From: Callaeas wilsoni
Lineage: Eukaryota; Chordata; Aves; Passeriformes; Callaeidae
Length of the DNA: 64,000 bases
Reading direction: 5' to 3'
NCBI GenBank assembly: GCA_013398955.1
Contig: VWPU01003057.1
Coordinates: 1 to 64,000, forward strand
Positions 1 through 12,469 of this stretch are shown here, one piece after another (the stretch's first letter is position 1; each line of letters begins with the position of its first letter). The position numbers and the translations under genes were made by a program. The notes beneath the pieces were generated by a model. It searched no databases and had not been told where the DNA came from. It was given only the letters and a program-made list of their open reading frames with translations.

Positions 1-2560
1 CTGTCCAAACCGAGACAGGTAGTGACTGCACTACCTCATTTATTAGTTCCAAATGCTGTGTTCAGCACTGTCAGTTCTATTTGGATCTTACCTTCAACAG
101 AGAACCACAACATTGTTTTCTGAATGAACTTATAAGGAAAAAAGTCAGATTTTCTCAGATTGCTGGAATGCTTCCCTTTATACTGATGACTATTTGCAAT
201 GACATTTTAATGTGAACTTTTTGCATCTCAAAGACAAATAATCAATAAAGTGAAGAACCATATAGAGTATTATTGAGATGAAGAGCTAAATGAACACTTC
301 AGATTATTAAAATTGCTCTTTATAGTTTCAGATTTACATATAAATATATGATTAGGTCTCACATTAGAAAAGACACTCTGAGCTGAGCTAAGCTGCAGTC
401 ATACCGTCCTGCAGTTTCTTACCCAGTGTACACACTGACTTCGTGAGACAGGACAGTCATTAGGGTTCTCCCAGCAAGGCTGCAGCTACCTGGGCTGCGA
501 CCATGTCTCCAGCTGTTGAGACACCAGCACTGAACCCAGTGCATGGTCAGTCTGTCTGTGCCCTCCAGTGCCACACAGCAGTGCCTGAACCAGATTTAGA
601 GTCATTGCCTGGGTGAGAGTAACAGTCCAGCCATGGTAACATGAAGCTCAAGACAGCTGTGATGGCAGTGTAGTCAAGAGAGGTAAATTATCCATGCAGA
701 GGTGTTATAATGCAGTGAGATTTGTTTCTCACTTTCTTAGAATGCATTTTCTAATCTTCCTACCATGATTTATATTTTCTGATGTAAGTTGTAAAGACTA
801 AAAGTATGGGAAAAATGAGTTTCTGTGAAAAAAAAATTAGACTGAGCAACATCCTCTGAAAAGTAACTTGGGAGAAAGATTTGTAAGTCAGCCATTTTAT
901 ACATTGAGGAAGCCACATTTCTATACTAGATTGAATGGGGTATAAGAAATTACATGTCACTGTTGTCATGAGACTCTCCTATGACTATGAAATATAATTT
1001 TTGATGTGTGAAAATGAAATCTTTACGTGGTTGTGTAGCATAGCTCAGACTGACAGGCTAACATAGTCGTAAGAAACAGCCATGGCTGTCAGAAGGATGA
1101 GGGAGAGCCTTCCCTTTTCTGGAGCCACAACCATCCCTGCTAGAGCTAAGTAAACATTAGTTTCTCATGCTGTATATTAAGCATTGTCTATGACTCAGTT
1201 TTGACAGTATTGGTCTTTACAGCACAGCATGGCTTCAAATCTTTTGCTTCATGGGACACCAGACAATTCAACATGATAAAAAAAATACTATAATAGAAGT
1301 TACCTCATTTTGCCTTTCCATGGTCCATCTGTCCTGCACCTGGTTGGAGTAGTCAGGAGTTGTCTTTGGCATGAACACCATGTGTTCTTTACTGAACTAA
1401 AAATAAATATTTCTGTAAACAAAACATAAATGCCTACATTAGAGAGATCCTTTCATTAATACAGATTTAATCTCCAAAACTTTACAACCATTCTCTTTTG
1501 ATTCGGCAGACATCTTCCAGCTACTAACAGGATTGATAAAACCATTTGCAGTTGGAACAAAACCACAAATGTTTCCTTTCCTTGAAAAAATCATAATCAC
1601 GCAACATGAAAATTAAGAAGTTACTTTTCAGTGATGCTAAAATTTGATAATTGAACTTCGTACTTCCAATGCATACTTGGAAGACCAAACTCCTGACAAA
1701 ACATGGGAAATTAGATAACTATGCTCCTACTCTAGGCATCTCAAGTATTTATGTATTTCATTTCCTACAGAAAAGCTTAATCACTGAGTTAAAGAACATT
1801 CAGAAATCTGCTTTTCGTCTCCTCTGATGCTTTTCAAGGACTAAATAGATGCCAAGATTAAAAAGTGCTAATTCACCTGAGAAACCTGGATTCAAATTCG
1901 TCCTGCACACAAGCATTAAATTTTACACATTTTTACAATATTAACTTGGGAACTGAAATGAGGGTTTCCAACACTCAAGAGCATTACCTGATTAGCAGAT
2001 TAAAAAGTTTGGTCCCATGAATCTTTAGTTATTAATATGTTAATAAAAGCAGTTTAGGAAATTAAGACTTTGCTCCATGTCTCACCCTAATCACACCGAA
2101 GTGTTGTGACTGAAGTAAACTACTGAAGTTATGGCTACAGATTTAATTCTTCAGACATGTGAGAGAACTAAATCTAGTATAATCTTTCCTAGGCTAGTAT
2201 GGACTTTGGGGAAAAACATGCAAACAGGTAATCCTCCCTGCACTGCTCTGTGAAAAAGAAACAACCTGATGTCCTTCATAACTTTAAAGGACATTCGTAG
2301 TATATGGGTTTTTCTATAGCTTGCTTATTGAAAAGAAGGAATATTTTCAGAGCTTACTACCAGGCTTTAAGGTTATTAGTAATGACACCATGCTAGTACC
2401 CAACAAACTGGTCTCCAAGGAATAAAAAAAAAAGACTAACAAGAGGTTTGTTTGGTAGCATCTTCATTTCTTTTTCCCTCAGAGAGTCCTAAGTAGTGAA
2501 ATTGGAATACTAATTTTTTAAAAAAACTTTTAATGTTTTTATAATATTCCATATTTTCCC
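1..2560. other. No gene seen; AT-rich non-coding sequence
   Basis: Short frames only, with stops in all frames and no recognisable protein similarity. The stretch 360-700 is richer in G+C and CpA/TpG than its surroundings, which could be an old methylated region or a decayed repeat, but I cannot assign it to a family. No LTR signature, CR1 end or RNA gene was seen. Confidence 0.6.
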
Positions 2561-2586
2561 TTTTTTTTTTTTTTTTTTTTTTTTTT
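2561..2586. repeat. Poly-T run (T26)
   Basis: Twenty-six consecutive T, the longest homopolymer in the window. It could be a retroposon tail read on the minus strand, but nothing upstream on that strand looks like a retrocopy. Its length is probably variable between individuals and prone to sequencing error. Confidence 0.9.
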
Positions 2587-3179
2587 AGTAATGATTCAAC
2601 AGTTCAAATCATTTGCCAGGATACTAATTTTACTGCAGGAAAATAACTAGTGCATAGGTTTATTTCTGGTCACTCTGGCTTTTTTTAGAGTATCTTTCTT
2701 AATAGATTATGACCAGCAATTGAATAAGAAAAGCAATTTTAGGCAGGTGGGCAGATGGTAAATGGATCTTTCACAAATGTTAGAGTCCTTAATAAATAAA
2801 ATAAGTACATAAATATACATCCTGTTTGATGCTATTTCCTACTGTATCAGATTTCATAGAATATTAATGATTTCTAAAGCAAATTCTAGGTGATATTATT
2901 TTCAAATAAGTAGGGAATCATTACAAGTACATTAAATAAGAAACAATAATAATTTAATAGCCATGTGGTCACAATTTGCAAATGTAGTCATATTTCATAA
3001 TTGAGCCAAGGTGAAAATTCTTTCACCACCAATGCATAAAATAGGATAGATATGTAACTAAAACATATAAAACAGAGCTCTGGTTTACAGAAGATAGTAT
3101 GAATATTTTATAGTGTTTTTATCATTAATGGATTTTTTTATTTGTTAAATGAGAAGTTGTTATTATTCCAATGTAAAAA

Positions 3180-3220
3180 AAATATTTCCCTAAAATTCAT
3201 AAAAATGTAGGGGAATATTT
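3180..3220. repeat. Imperfect inverted repeat (13-base arms)
   Basis: AAATATTTCCCTA at 3180-3192 pairs with TAGGGGAATATTT at 3208-3220 with a single mismatch, leaving a 15-base loop. Function unknown. In AT-rich DNA such hairpins arise by chance reasonably often. Confidence 0.6.
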
Positions 3221-5967
3221 CCAATATTTCCATTTAAAAATATAAACATAAAGAGTGTTTAAACCCAAAGATTCAAAAGTGTAAACCAAGTCTTATGTTT
3301 CAGAGAGTGAGGTAATTGTATCTAGCTGTTGTGATTAAAGACTTATTAAATACTCCTATGTCTGTTAGTAACGACATCTCAAATTCACATCTATATAGAT
3401 ATCTCTTGATTGACAAGCTTCTTCTGTATACACACACACACAATCAAACTCCTTTTTCAGTGTTTTCCCTATTAAAGAAAATATCCTAATTTAGTTTTAA
3501 ATTGGTTCTGGATTAGGTTTATCATATTTTAAAGTAATGCTTTCAGCTCCACATTTACCTGAAAACTACCATCACTACTGTTCTATTTTTACTAACCATT
3601 TAGTTTAATACATCATAAAATGATTGCAGAAATAGTATTTGTTCTGTTGGTTCATAAATTTTTTTAGCATGACCTTTGCTTTGTGATTTTGTTAAACTAT
3701 CCAAAAATGTACTCTATATAGTGCATACTCTATTGCCTTCTGGATACTTTGCTTGCATTAATGTCCCATTGCCCTAAAGTATTGCCATGACTATCATGTA
3801 GCTTGGTTTTGAAAAAATTCAGGTTTGTCAAAGCATTTAACACAATTTCTACTGGGAGCTCCACTTCTGAACCATGTTAACATTGTGAGAAATCTCAGCT
3901 CAAGGAAGGTGGGTAGGTTTGAATGTATGGTTCTTGTTTTTATTCACATTCCCATGACAGAAAGGCAAAAGTAAAATATAGCAAACCCACTTAACCAACT
4001 TAAAAATTAATTTCAATGGGATTAAAAAATAGGACGTGCTACTTAAAACATATTCTAAAACAAAGCTGATAAAAAGTCCAGACCTCTTTGGAGTTAAGTA
4101 CTTCAAAAGATCTCCTAAATTTAAGTGTATATTAATTTAACTTATTAAAATATTGTGAATAAACTGAATCTACAACTGGATGTACTTGGTTCCCCTCTCT
4201 GTCTAATTTTTAATTTACCACAAGTCTTTCACCTCCCCTAGGATACCACAAGTCTGAATTGACATGACCCAAGGAATTATTTCAGGGTTACTTTACTGTA
4301 TCCACATGAGAGTGCAGTGCCACAGACTGTTGTATTGGTGCTACTGATGGAGTGGCTTGTGCAGGTACAGTGGTGGGATGAAAGGAGGGAGAAGAAAGCG
4401 CAAAAACTTCTAAAGGGAACATCAATGCTCAATTCCCATTGTGAACATCAGAGCTTTGGAAGAATGAGCTGCTGGGTCCACCCAATTAAAAAAAAGGCGG
4501 GGGAAGGAGGCAAGTTCAACACTTCAGTAAATTGATACCTCTTAAAATGTCGCTGGTTCAGGGACCTGCCAGTCACGTTGGTGCTCCATTCTGGGGGTTA
4601 GGGGAGATGGGCAGAAGATGCTGGGCCTCCAGGTGACACAGATACTGCGATTGCACAGCATCCTCTTTGGAAATTTTCAAAGCTGTAAGAAGAGGAGCCC
4701 TGAACTACCTAACCGTGTTTTCAAACTTATCTCTGCTCAGAGAGGCAGACCAACCTTGCTTTTAATGCTGCTGAAACCTCTGGCTTCCTGCACATAGGTG
4801 GTAAATCATCTCCATAACCATAACTCTTTCTGCACCTGGGAAAAACTCAGCTTCAAGCTTCAGGTGGACTGGGACTAAGTTCTTGAGTACTTCTGTTCCT
4901 AAAAAAGTTCAGAAAAAAATGACAATTGCCAACTTTTCCTTTGCCCTATGAAATACCTGCTTATGCTTACATGGGCCAATTTGCACAAAAGGCACTGTAC
5001 AAAGCTGTTTGCTCCTTTCTTGGTTATTTGAGTGTTTAAATAACAGGCAAAGGCAGTGCCTGTGCACCATTGTACCTTTGCAGTGTTCTTTTATAGACAG
5101 GTTCCAAGGCAAAACACTCATCATCTCCTATTCCAAATCAGTTTTATCTTTGCAGCTACAAATATGTAGGTATGTGACTATATTTTGTATCAGCTAAATC
5201 CTGCCTACTCACACAGCATGGTATTCATTTTTACTAATCTAATAAGGTACTATGACTTGGCAAGAAATTAATTTCATGGCTAAAGTATTCATATTTTTGA
5301 TGTTTAGCAGAGGACTGGGTCAAAGGAATTTTCTAATTTTTTTATTCAGAATCTATAAACCTATAAGATTTTGACACAAGTACATAGTACATGGCATTTC
5401 TGAAAAATAAAAGTCTTTGAGACTATGTCCATCTCATTGCACATACTGCATAATACCTAAGTTTAACATGAGTATACTTTTCTCCTTACTTTTGAAAGTC
5501 CAAGCAAACATCAATGATGTATTTAAACACTTTGATGAGGAAGGCCCAGGCTGCAACCTTGATTATTTACATAATTTGGCTAATTATGGTCATATATGAG
5601 CTGCTCTGGAATACATCCTTGAATTCCCAACCCTCAGAATAAACCAAACAGCTGACTTCTATCAGCAGCTGTCTCTTGTTTCACTTCAAAGTAACAAGTA
5701 ATTCAGAGGGTGAGGAAAAGGCCAAAACTTATTCTTCTCAATATAAAACTCACATTTCTATCAGTATAAAAGAAAAAGTTAATGAAATGCCACCTTGTTA
5801 CATATTCTGTCTGCTACCAATGTTTTCATAAAATGCCCATAAATCTGTTTATAGTGCATTCTGCAATCAGCCACAAGTATATGTCCTGTGAGCCATCGAA
5901 GTAATTTAGGAAATAACCTGAATCACAAGTTTACAGAGCACATAGAACATAGCTATCAGACTGTAAC

Positions 5968-5985
5968 AAAAAAAAAAAAAAAAAA
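5968..5985. repeat. Poly-A run (A18)
   Basis: Eighteen A residues. No retrocopy body can be recognised upstream. Confidence 0.85.
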
Positions 5986-8476
5986 GAAACTGTTTTGAAT
6001 CTTTACCATCAAGAAGTCAGTTGACTCTGTTTTATGGGAGGAAATAGGAGCTTCCTCAATATTCTTCTTACCCAGTCTCACATATCTGTGATACATTGGG
6101 TGGCATTCCTGTTATGAAACTCCCTCAGACAAGCTATATTGCAGCAGTAAATTCTAGATCTAGCCCACAATGTTGGAAAACATTCCCGAACAGATGGTTT
6201 CATTCAATAAAACATCAAAGTACCATAGTAAATAATGCTGTGGAATTTTTTTGCCAGTCATTTTGCTGTGCCACATTAAACATTTCCAGAGGCAGCTGAA
6301 AGTGAAAGGGACAGAAACATTTGGCAGTGAACAGACTGCCATAGGGCTGTTTGACTGGTGATGTTGAGACCAGAAAAAGAAATGAGTATCTGAGTGGCAC
6401 ATCTTGGGATGGTTTTTGACTTTTAAAGTGCAGAGAGTGCAGGGCAGTTAGAGGTCATCTGCTCTTTCCCTTCCTCTTCCCCACTGTGAAGAATTTTGGT
6501 GTCTCATGCTTGTTTCCCCTGTTGACTTCTTTCTCTCTGAGTTTGGGGAAGAGAAACTTTACATGATGTTTGCTCACCCTACGTGAGTGTCTCCTCTTTA
6601 TTGAGTCAGCATGTTCTACTGCCTGCAGGCACTAGCAGAACAACGTTTCCTCCAAAATCAGCCAAATTCTTGCAGATCTGAATCAAATGTCACCAAAGTG
6701 GAGAATGATTGTTGAATTAGATAGCGTTGCCCATATATTTTAGGCTTCATACACTAAAAGTAGACTAGCTATCAGTACTTTGAGAATAGACTGTATCTAA
6801 GGACAAAGACAGCAAATAGAACAGAATTATCCAGCCAGTTAGGCAAGCAATCCACAGGCTTCAATGTCCTGCCAGTAAAGTCAAAGGGCATGAAGCAATA
6901 CATGGCAGTAAGCCCCAGGAAAAAAAATAAAAATCAGTGCTTGGTTTGTAGTATTCTGCTGTTGAAAGAAAATAATGGGTTTTTTTACCTCTGAAAGTGC
7001 ATTTTAGGAAGGACCACAGTTTTCATATAATTCTATGAATTAAAGGTTAGGATGTAACTCTACAAGATATTATCTCTTTCTTTTTATATTCTTGCAATGG
7101 GCACAGTACTGTGCAGATTAAACATGCAAGCAATTTAGCAACTGCAGGACTTCAACCAAAATCAGCTAATGCAAAACATAGGAGGACTGCCTTGGAATTT
7201 TCTGAAGAAGATTTGAAATGCAAAGCTCCTTCCCATTAATACACAAGTTTAAGGCAGTTTTCTTTTCTTCCCTCTCTTCTTTGTCTCAAGGAACAGAAAA
7301 AAAATTAATCAGTTGCCAACATAAACTAGCCCTGCTACAGCAGCATTCACACCTCTATCTTCTGTTGTATCCATCAAACTTTTTTTCACTGTCATCTCCA
7401 AAAAATAAAATTCAGCTGCAGCCAGAGCTACAGCAGTCCCACCTCTGCCTGGTTCCCAGTAGTTCCTGCACCGGATGTGAATTCTCATTATGTAACAGAC
7501 TCAAGCATGGCCCACACAACTACTTTTTACAGAGCAACCTGTGTGTGAGTCAAGGAGAAAGGCAAACCCAGGTCAAATGCAGAGAGCACGTGTCACTCTG
7601 CTACACGTCCAGATCGCTAAGGATCTGGACACCGAGAGGCCTGGAAGCCGTAGCTCTTCAGCCATGCAGTTTGCCTGCCTTCTCTCTCACCAGAATTCCA
7701 ATGGGCTAAGGATACAGAATTGTGATAAAAAGAGAGCAGGCGAATGAAAGAGAAGCATAAAATGATGCAAACAATTTTTTAAGCATTCTGGCTGTATCTC
7801 TCCAGGAAAAAATAAAAAAGGAGAGAGAGAATTAGGTATAAACAGGACTTTTTTCTTCTTTATTCATGACACATTTTAATGAGATTTGAAATGAGCACAG
7901 GAAGACAGAGCAAGATAACAAGGTTATCTTCAACTCTGAATCTTCACACTATTTATGATGCTGAATTTGCAGGCTATGCTGCTCACTTACATTTCCATAA
8001 AGTAGCATAATAAAAGAAAAAGAACAACTAGATGGTAGCAATTTTACTTCTGAACTGTCCTTTCTGAAAAAACTATATACAGTCCTATGGGTTCTGATAT
8101 TCTTTTTACCTCTGCAGAATAATGTCCCTTTTGTATTTTATTCCTTCTTTGTGCAGAGATAAAGAGCATGTATGTACATTCGGACTGCTATTCCCCTAAG
8201 TGATATGACTCATTCACACAAGCATCTGTACCCCTTAAGGGACTGTCAGTGCCTTTTCCTCTTAACTCATTAATTTTACTTTTCTGTTATACTGAAGAAC
8301 TGCTAATAAAATAACTTTTCTCATTTGATATTCAATCTCTTCTGTGCCCCTGCAGGCACCTCTTCCTCTTCAGGACTAAAAGTACAATGTGTTGAACTCT
8401 CCTCAAAGATGCCATGATGGAGGCATATATCTTCTAATATTCATTCCATCTTCTTGAAATATCATCTGTTTTGCAG

Positions 8477-8518
8477 ATTGCAAATTGGGACTAATGGCAG
8501 GCAGCAGTGTCTGCAACG
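8477..8518 (+). other. Candidate 42-base internal exon, unassigned
   Basis: A pyrimidine-rich stretch ending TCTGTTTTGCAG (AG at 8475-8476) is followed 42 bases later by ACG|GTAAGA (GT at 8519-8520), so both splice sites fit consensus well. The enclosed 42 bases divide by three and are open in two of the three frames; the third is closed by a TAA. One open frame reads CKLGLMAGSSVCN, which I do not recognise. It could be a microexon of a large gene whose intron this is, an exon of a long non-coding RNA, or a chance pairing of splice-like sites, which is common over 64 kb. There is no flanking exon to join it to. Confidence 0.2.
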
Positions 8519-11500
8519 GTAAGAAGTTTTAAATGCTTCCTACTACCATCCGACTTACACCTGTGTGTATTATAGTACAGCTACAAACTGGCTAGCTATT
8601 TTCTAAAGCAATTTTTCCTTAAAGCTCTCAGCTGTAATTATTACATAAAATCTCATGGCTTCATTTGAATTTAGATACCTTTCCTCTGTGTTCCCAAGTT
8701 AATCTTAGGAGCAGCCTTTAAGCCATGGCAAACTAGAAAAATACATTTCACCAGGTCCATGATAGCATTAATATATTAAAAAAAAATAAATGAAGGCATA
8801 CAAAGGAGAGCATGTCCTTCTTAATGACTTTTTTTTCTCTGCCACTCTCACAGAGTTGCTAACAATTAAGTTTTCTGGGCTTTTAATGTGAGGTTGAAGA
8901 AGTTAACAGCAGAAGAGTATGGAGTCCATCATGTTTGACCCAGTTTACACCGGTATGAGTTGATATCCCTAAGTTTTTCCCATGTTTATTAAAAACATCA
9001 GCATTTTTACAGGTGAGGAACAAGATAGTTATCACAAATATTAATTGATTTAACAGTAAATGGAGCTTGGAATCAGTAGTGGGTGACATATGTATTCCAG
9101 AAGCTCCCTTAGCCCTTTCAGAAGAGGTGTTAAGGTAGATAATATTATATTACTCAAAACATGACACAGGTAATTGTAAGATTAATTGGAAACTTGAGTT
9201 CTCTCATCTCTGCTGAATGGAAAACATCCCATTTGCCTTACCAGTCTTTGATCACTATGTCTGTCTTCGCAGAGACTAATAAGACAACATAAAAGCAAGT
9301 AAAAGTTTATATTTTACGTAGTTTCTTTAGTGTCTTACACTTGTGAAACGAAGGGAGTACTAAATATTGATAATCATGTCATTTCAAAGAGAAATTGCCA
9401 TTTTTTTCCTCATGTATTACTCACCTCAATTAATCTGGAGAGTAGTGCAGTGTGCAGTGATTCTTTTCTGTGGAAAGTCATTTAAAGGTTTAAATAACTG
9501 AAGGTTCAGAAACTACACACATAGTAGCATGAATCATCATAGCACCACTTTAAAATACTACTTTCTTTGAAATCACTGCTTGTATTAAAAATAAAGTGAT
9601 AAGCTACTTACTGAATACAGTGGCTTTTAAAAATATGTAAACTGTGCTGATGGGACATATCTGATTAATGAAAACTAGGTGAATGCAAAGTTTTGAGACT
9701 GTTAAGTGGCTATGTCAGAGCAATATAAGGTCTGACAGCCTTTTAAATCTCAAGAGGTAAAGAAGAGCAAGGATTAGGAAGATTTGTTCAACACAGTAGG
9801 AGTACGTTCTAGTGAGCTCATACTGAATCATTTTTCTTCTACTGTGGAGAAAACATGTAAAGAAATATTCTAAGCGTCCTACATGTCTGGTCAAAATAGA
9901 CCAAGAAAAATACTCAATATGCTTTGAATGTCTGTAGCAGTGTTCCTTCTAGGCCTCTACATGTAATACTGCCCCCAAAGGACATCCCAGTTGGAGCCTC
10001 CAAGACTGAAGTGAAATGCCACTTCTGTTAGCAAAGAGTGTACCAGCGAATTCCACATTTTGAGGACTGTGCTTCTCTTAAGCGGCCTTACCAAGAACAT
10101 ATCTGTTAAGTAGTCAAATGGTCAGACTGAGGGTCCGCAGATGAGTTGTCAAGAGTGAATATTTTGATCCAGCTATTTGCATCCTCTTTCAAGGAACAGA
10201 TACTATTCCCACTTTCTTAGCATCAGAAATAAAATGATTGTGTCCCCATGGTATGACAAAATGAAGCCCACTAACATGCAATGTCCATGTCCATCCAAGA
10301 CATAGGTATCTTTTTCTTAGCTTAAGCAGTAAGGCCAGCCAGCCAGGGCTGCATCACTGAACAGGTAACTCAGTGGCCAATGTTCATTGTTTGTGGTCAG
10401 TTTAGAGGAGAAAAAGAGCTTCTCCAACATCAGATACGCTTCGTAATTATTCTAAGATATCTATAAAGAAGGGCACATACAAAGAATATCAAGTTAATGA
10501 TAGTTTTTCAAGGCAAGAAGTATTGTAACCTTCTGGAGGCTGTCTCTTACTACTCGATGACCTTATCAACAAGCACTTGGATATCATCTAATAGGTAATT
10601 CAGATTGTGAGTGAGGCATGTTTGTGTGGATATTGCAATGATTAGCGATTTTTTATTAATACCCAGAGGAAATAGACATGATGAAGAGAGTAGCACAATC
10701 CCTAGAAGAACACACAAATGGTATTTCTCTTGTGAAGCTATATTAAAGCAGGGTAGCTTGTAACAACAAAACAATGACAATGAAATATAAGTAAAAAGCA
10801 AAATTCACAAAATGTATCTGGCACAAAGTAATTTGGTCCCAGATGTTCTTTTGCTTTGGAACCCAGAATAGAAAAGGTCTCTTAAATCCATGATGAATAA
10901 GCATCAGCTATCACACACTGAAACTCATGATAAGAAACTAGAAAAGGTGCTAAAATCAAGTGTTTAGGTTTTTATTTTGCTATCTGGGCTCAAATAATCA
11001 ACAATTGCTGCACATTAATATGCAAAGAGCTACTAGAAGGGCAGCACAAACAAATCATCTGGCAGAATTTGTTGCCTCATTCCCTTTCACATTTTTTTAA
11101 ACATCTCTATAAAGAGTGCTGGAAAACACTGTTCATTAGCTTGTATTGTCTTCTGTGTCAAACAGATTTAGATTATTTTATTCTGCTTATAATCATTTGG
11201 CTTCCTCCAAATTTCTTTAATAGTGTTACTTTAGGAATTAATTTAGTTTAGTGGTTTTTCCTATGACCAATCAATAACACCTCACTTACATTATGTGAGC
11301 ACTGCATTTTGGTACCCCTCTGTTTACATTAGAGCTTCAACTATTTGCCTTTCATGATTAATACAGCAATGTCTAGTAGCTTATAGGCCTCTTATAAACT
11401 GTGTTTGGAAAGAAAACATTGCTTAAGAAGATGCTTCCATCCTTTATAGAAATAAATATCCTTTGGTGTTTTGAGCCATACTTAGTTATCTTACATATTT

Positions 11501-12434
11501 ATTGCCTCTGTTGCTGTGGCACAACCCTGGTGAAGAACGAGCAGGGTAAGTGCCAGTAGCATTTGAGGCATGGTAGTGCATACATGCTCCATCCCATATT
11601 AGAGTTCCATTCTGTTAGGGGCTGTAGAAAACACCTGTGGTAGTCACTCTCTCATGAAGGGTTTTCAGACTGCCAGCTGAGAAAAGAGGGAAGTATTACC
11701 ACACTTTTGGGAAAAAGGAGCATTGGAGGATGAAGGCTAAAATTCGTAATTGGCCTCAGATCATATTTGCCCTGAGGAAAGAATCAGGCAGAGATCCTTC
11801 TCTTATGAGTAGCTGAGGTGGCTCCCAGCTGTGCTAGGGTCAGGTGAGGTGAACTTCATCACCATTCATTGATGTGACTCTTTTGCTTTTGGGATTTCGA
11901 CAGGGGACACTCATCCCACACTTGCTGCGCCTAGAGCTGGGTGATCTGGGCTGGCCAGGGTCTCAGGCCCTCCGGTATTTGCGGAGGCTGAGAAGCATGA
12001 GTGGGTTCAAGAGACAGACAAGTCAGATAGCCAAATATTGGCTTACACAGATAACTAGTTGATGTAAAGATACTTTAGTGGGCTCTTCATTGGGGCGCAA
12101 CATAACAACTCCCAGTAAGAAATTGGTAAATTTTACTTCTACTTCTAACTTTCACAAAGATATGCATCTTTTCTATGTGTAGTGCTTATGCTCTATATCT
12201 CAGACCCAGAAGTCTTAACAAAACCATCATCACATAGCTCACAAGAAAAAGAAGATAAGCTGACTTGACAGACACAACTTATTGAACCTTCAATTTTGTC
12301 AATGTAGATCAGAAATTATATCAGCCCAGATATGCTGGAGCCACTGACGCAAGCTAAAGTTACAGCCAGCTTTTCCTTCTTCTATCAGGAAGAATGACCA
12401 GTTTTGAAAAAAAGCACAGGAGGAAAGGAAAAGA
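8519..12434. other. No gene seen; possible regulatory motifs
   Basis: No supported gene. A SOX-like ACAAT (11001-11005) lies next to the POU-octamer-like ATTAATATGCAAAG (11013-11026). The patch 11870-12015 is unusually G+C-rich for this window and carries a splice-acceptor-like pyrimidine run ending in CAG, followed by an open frame to 12062 that I cannot assign. No mobile element could be recognised. Confidence 0.55.
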
Positions 12435-12469
12435 GTGTGTGTGTGTATGTGTGTGTGTGTGTGTGTGTG
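12435..12469. repeat. (GT)n microsatellite
   Basis: About 17 GT units with one interruption (GTAT near 12445). Purine-pyrimidine alternation of this length can adopt Z-DNA and is likely polymorphic. Confidence 0.95.

Larger units (their letters stand above)
2587..8476. other. No gene seen; small repeats only
   Basis: AT-rich sequence without a supported gene. It holds a short (CA)n at 3428-3442, an A18 run at 5968-5985 and a hairpin at 3180-3220. The longest open frame (7218-7709, plus, 163 codons) has a low-complexity composition rich in Ser, Leu and Gln, no recognisable domain and no clear splice or Kozak context, so I treat it as chance or at most non-coding RNA. Confidence 0.55.

Noticed and set aside
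2561..2586. Poly-T as the tail of a processed pseudogene
   Set aside because: No retrocopy body or target duplication could be recognised on either side.
7218..7709. 163-codon plus-strand open frame
   Set aside because: Low-complexity Ser/Leu/Gln-rich translation, no domain I can name, overlapping frames open in part, and no splice or start context. Probably chance in a less AT-rich patch.
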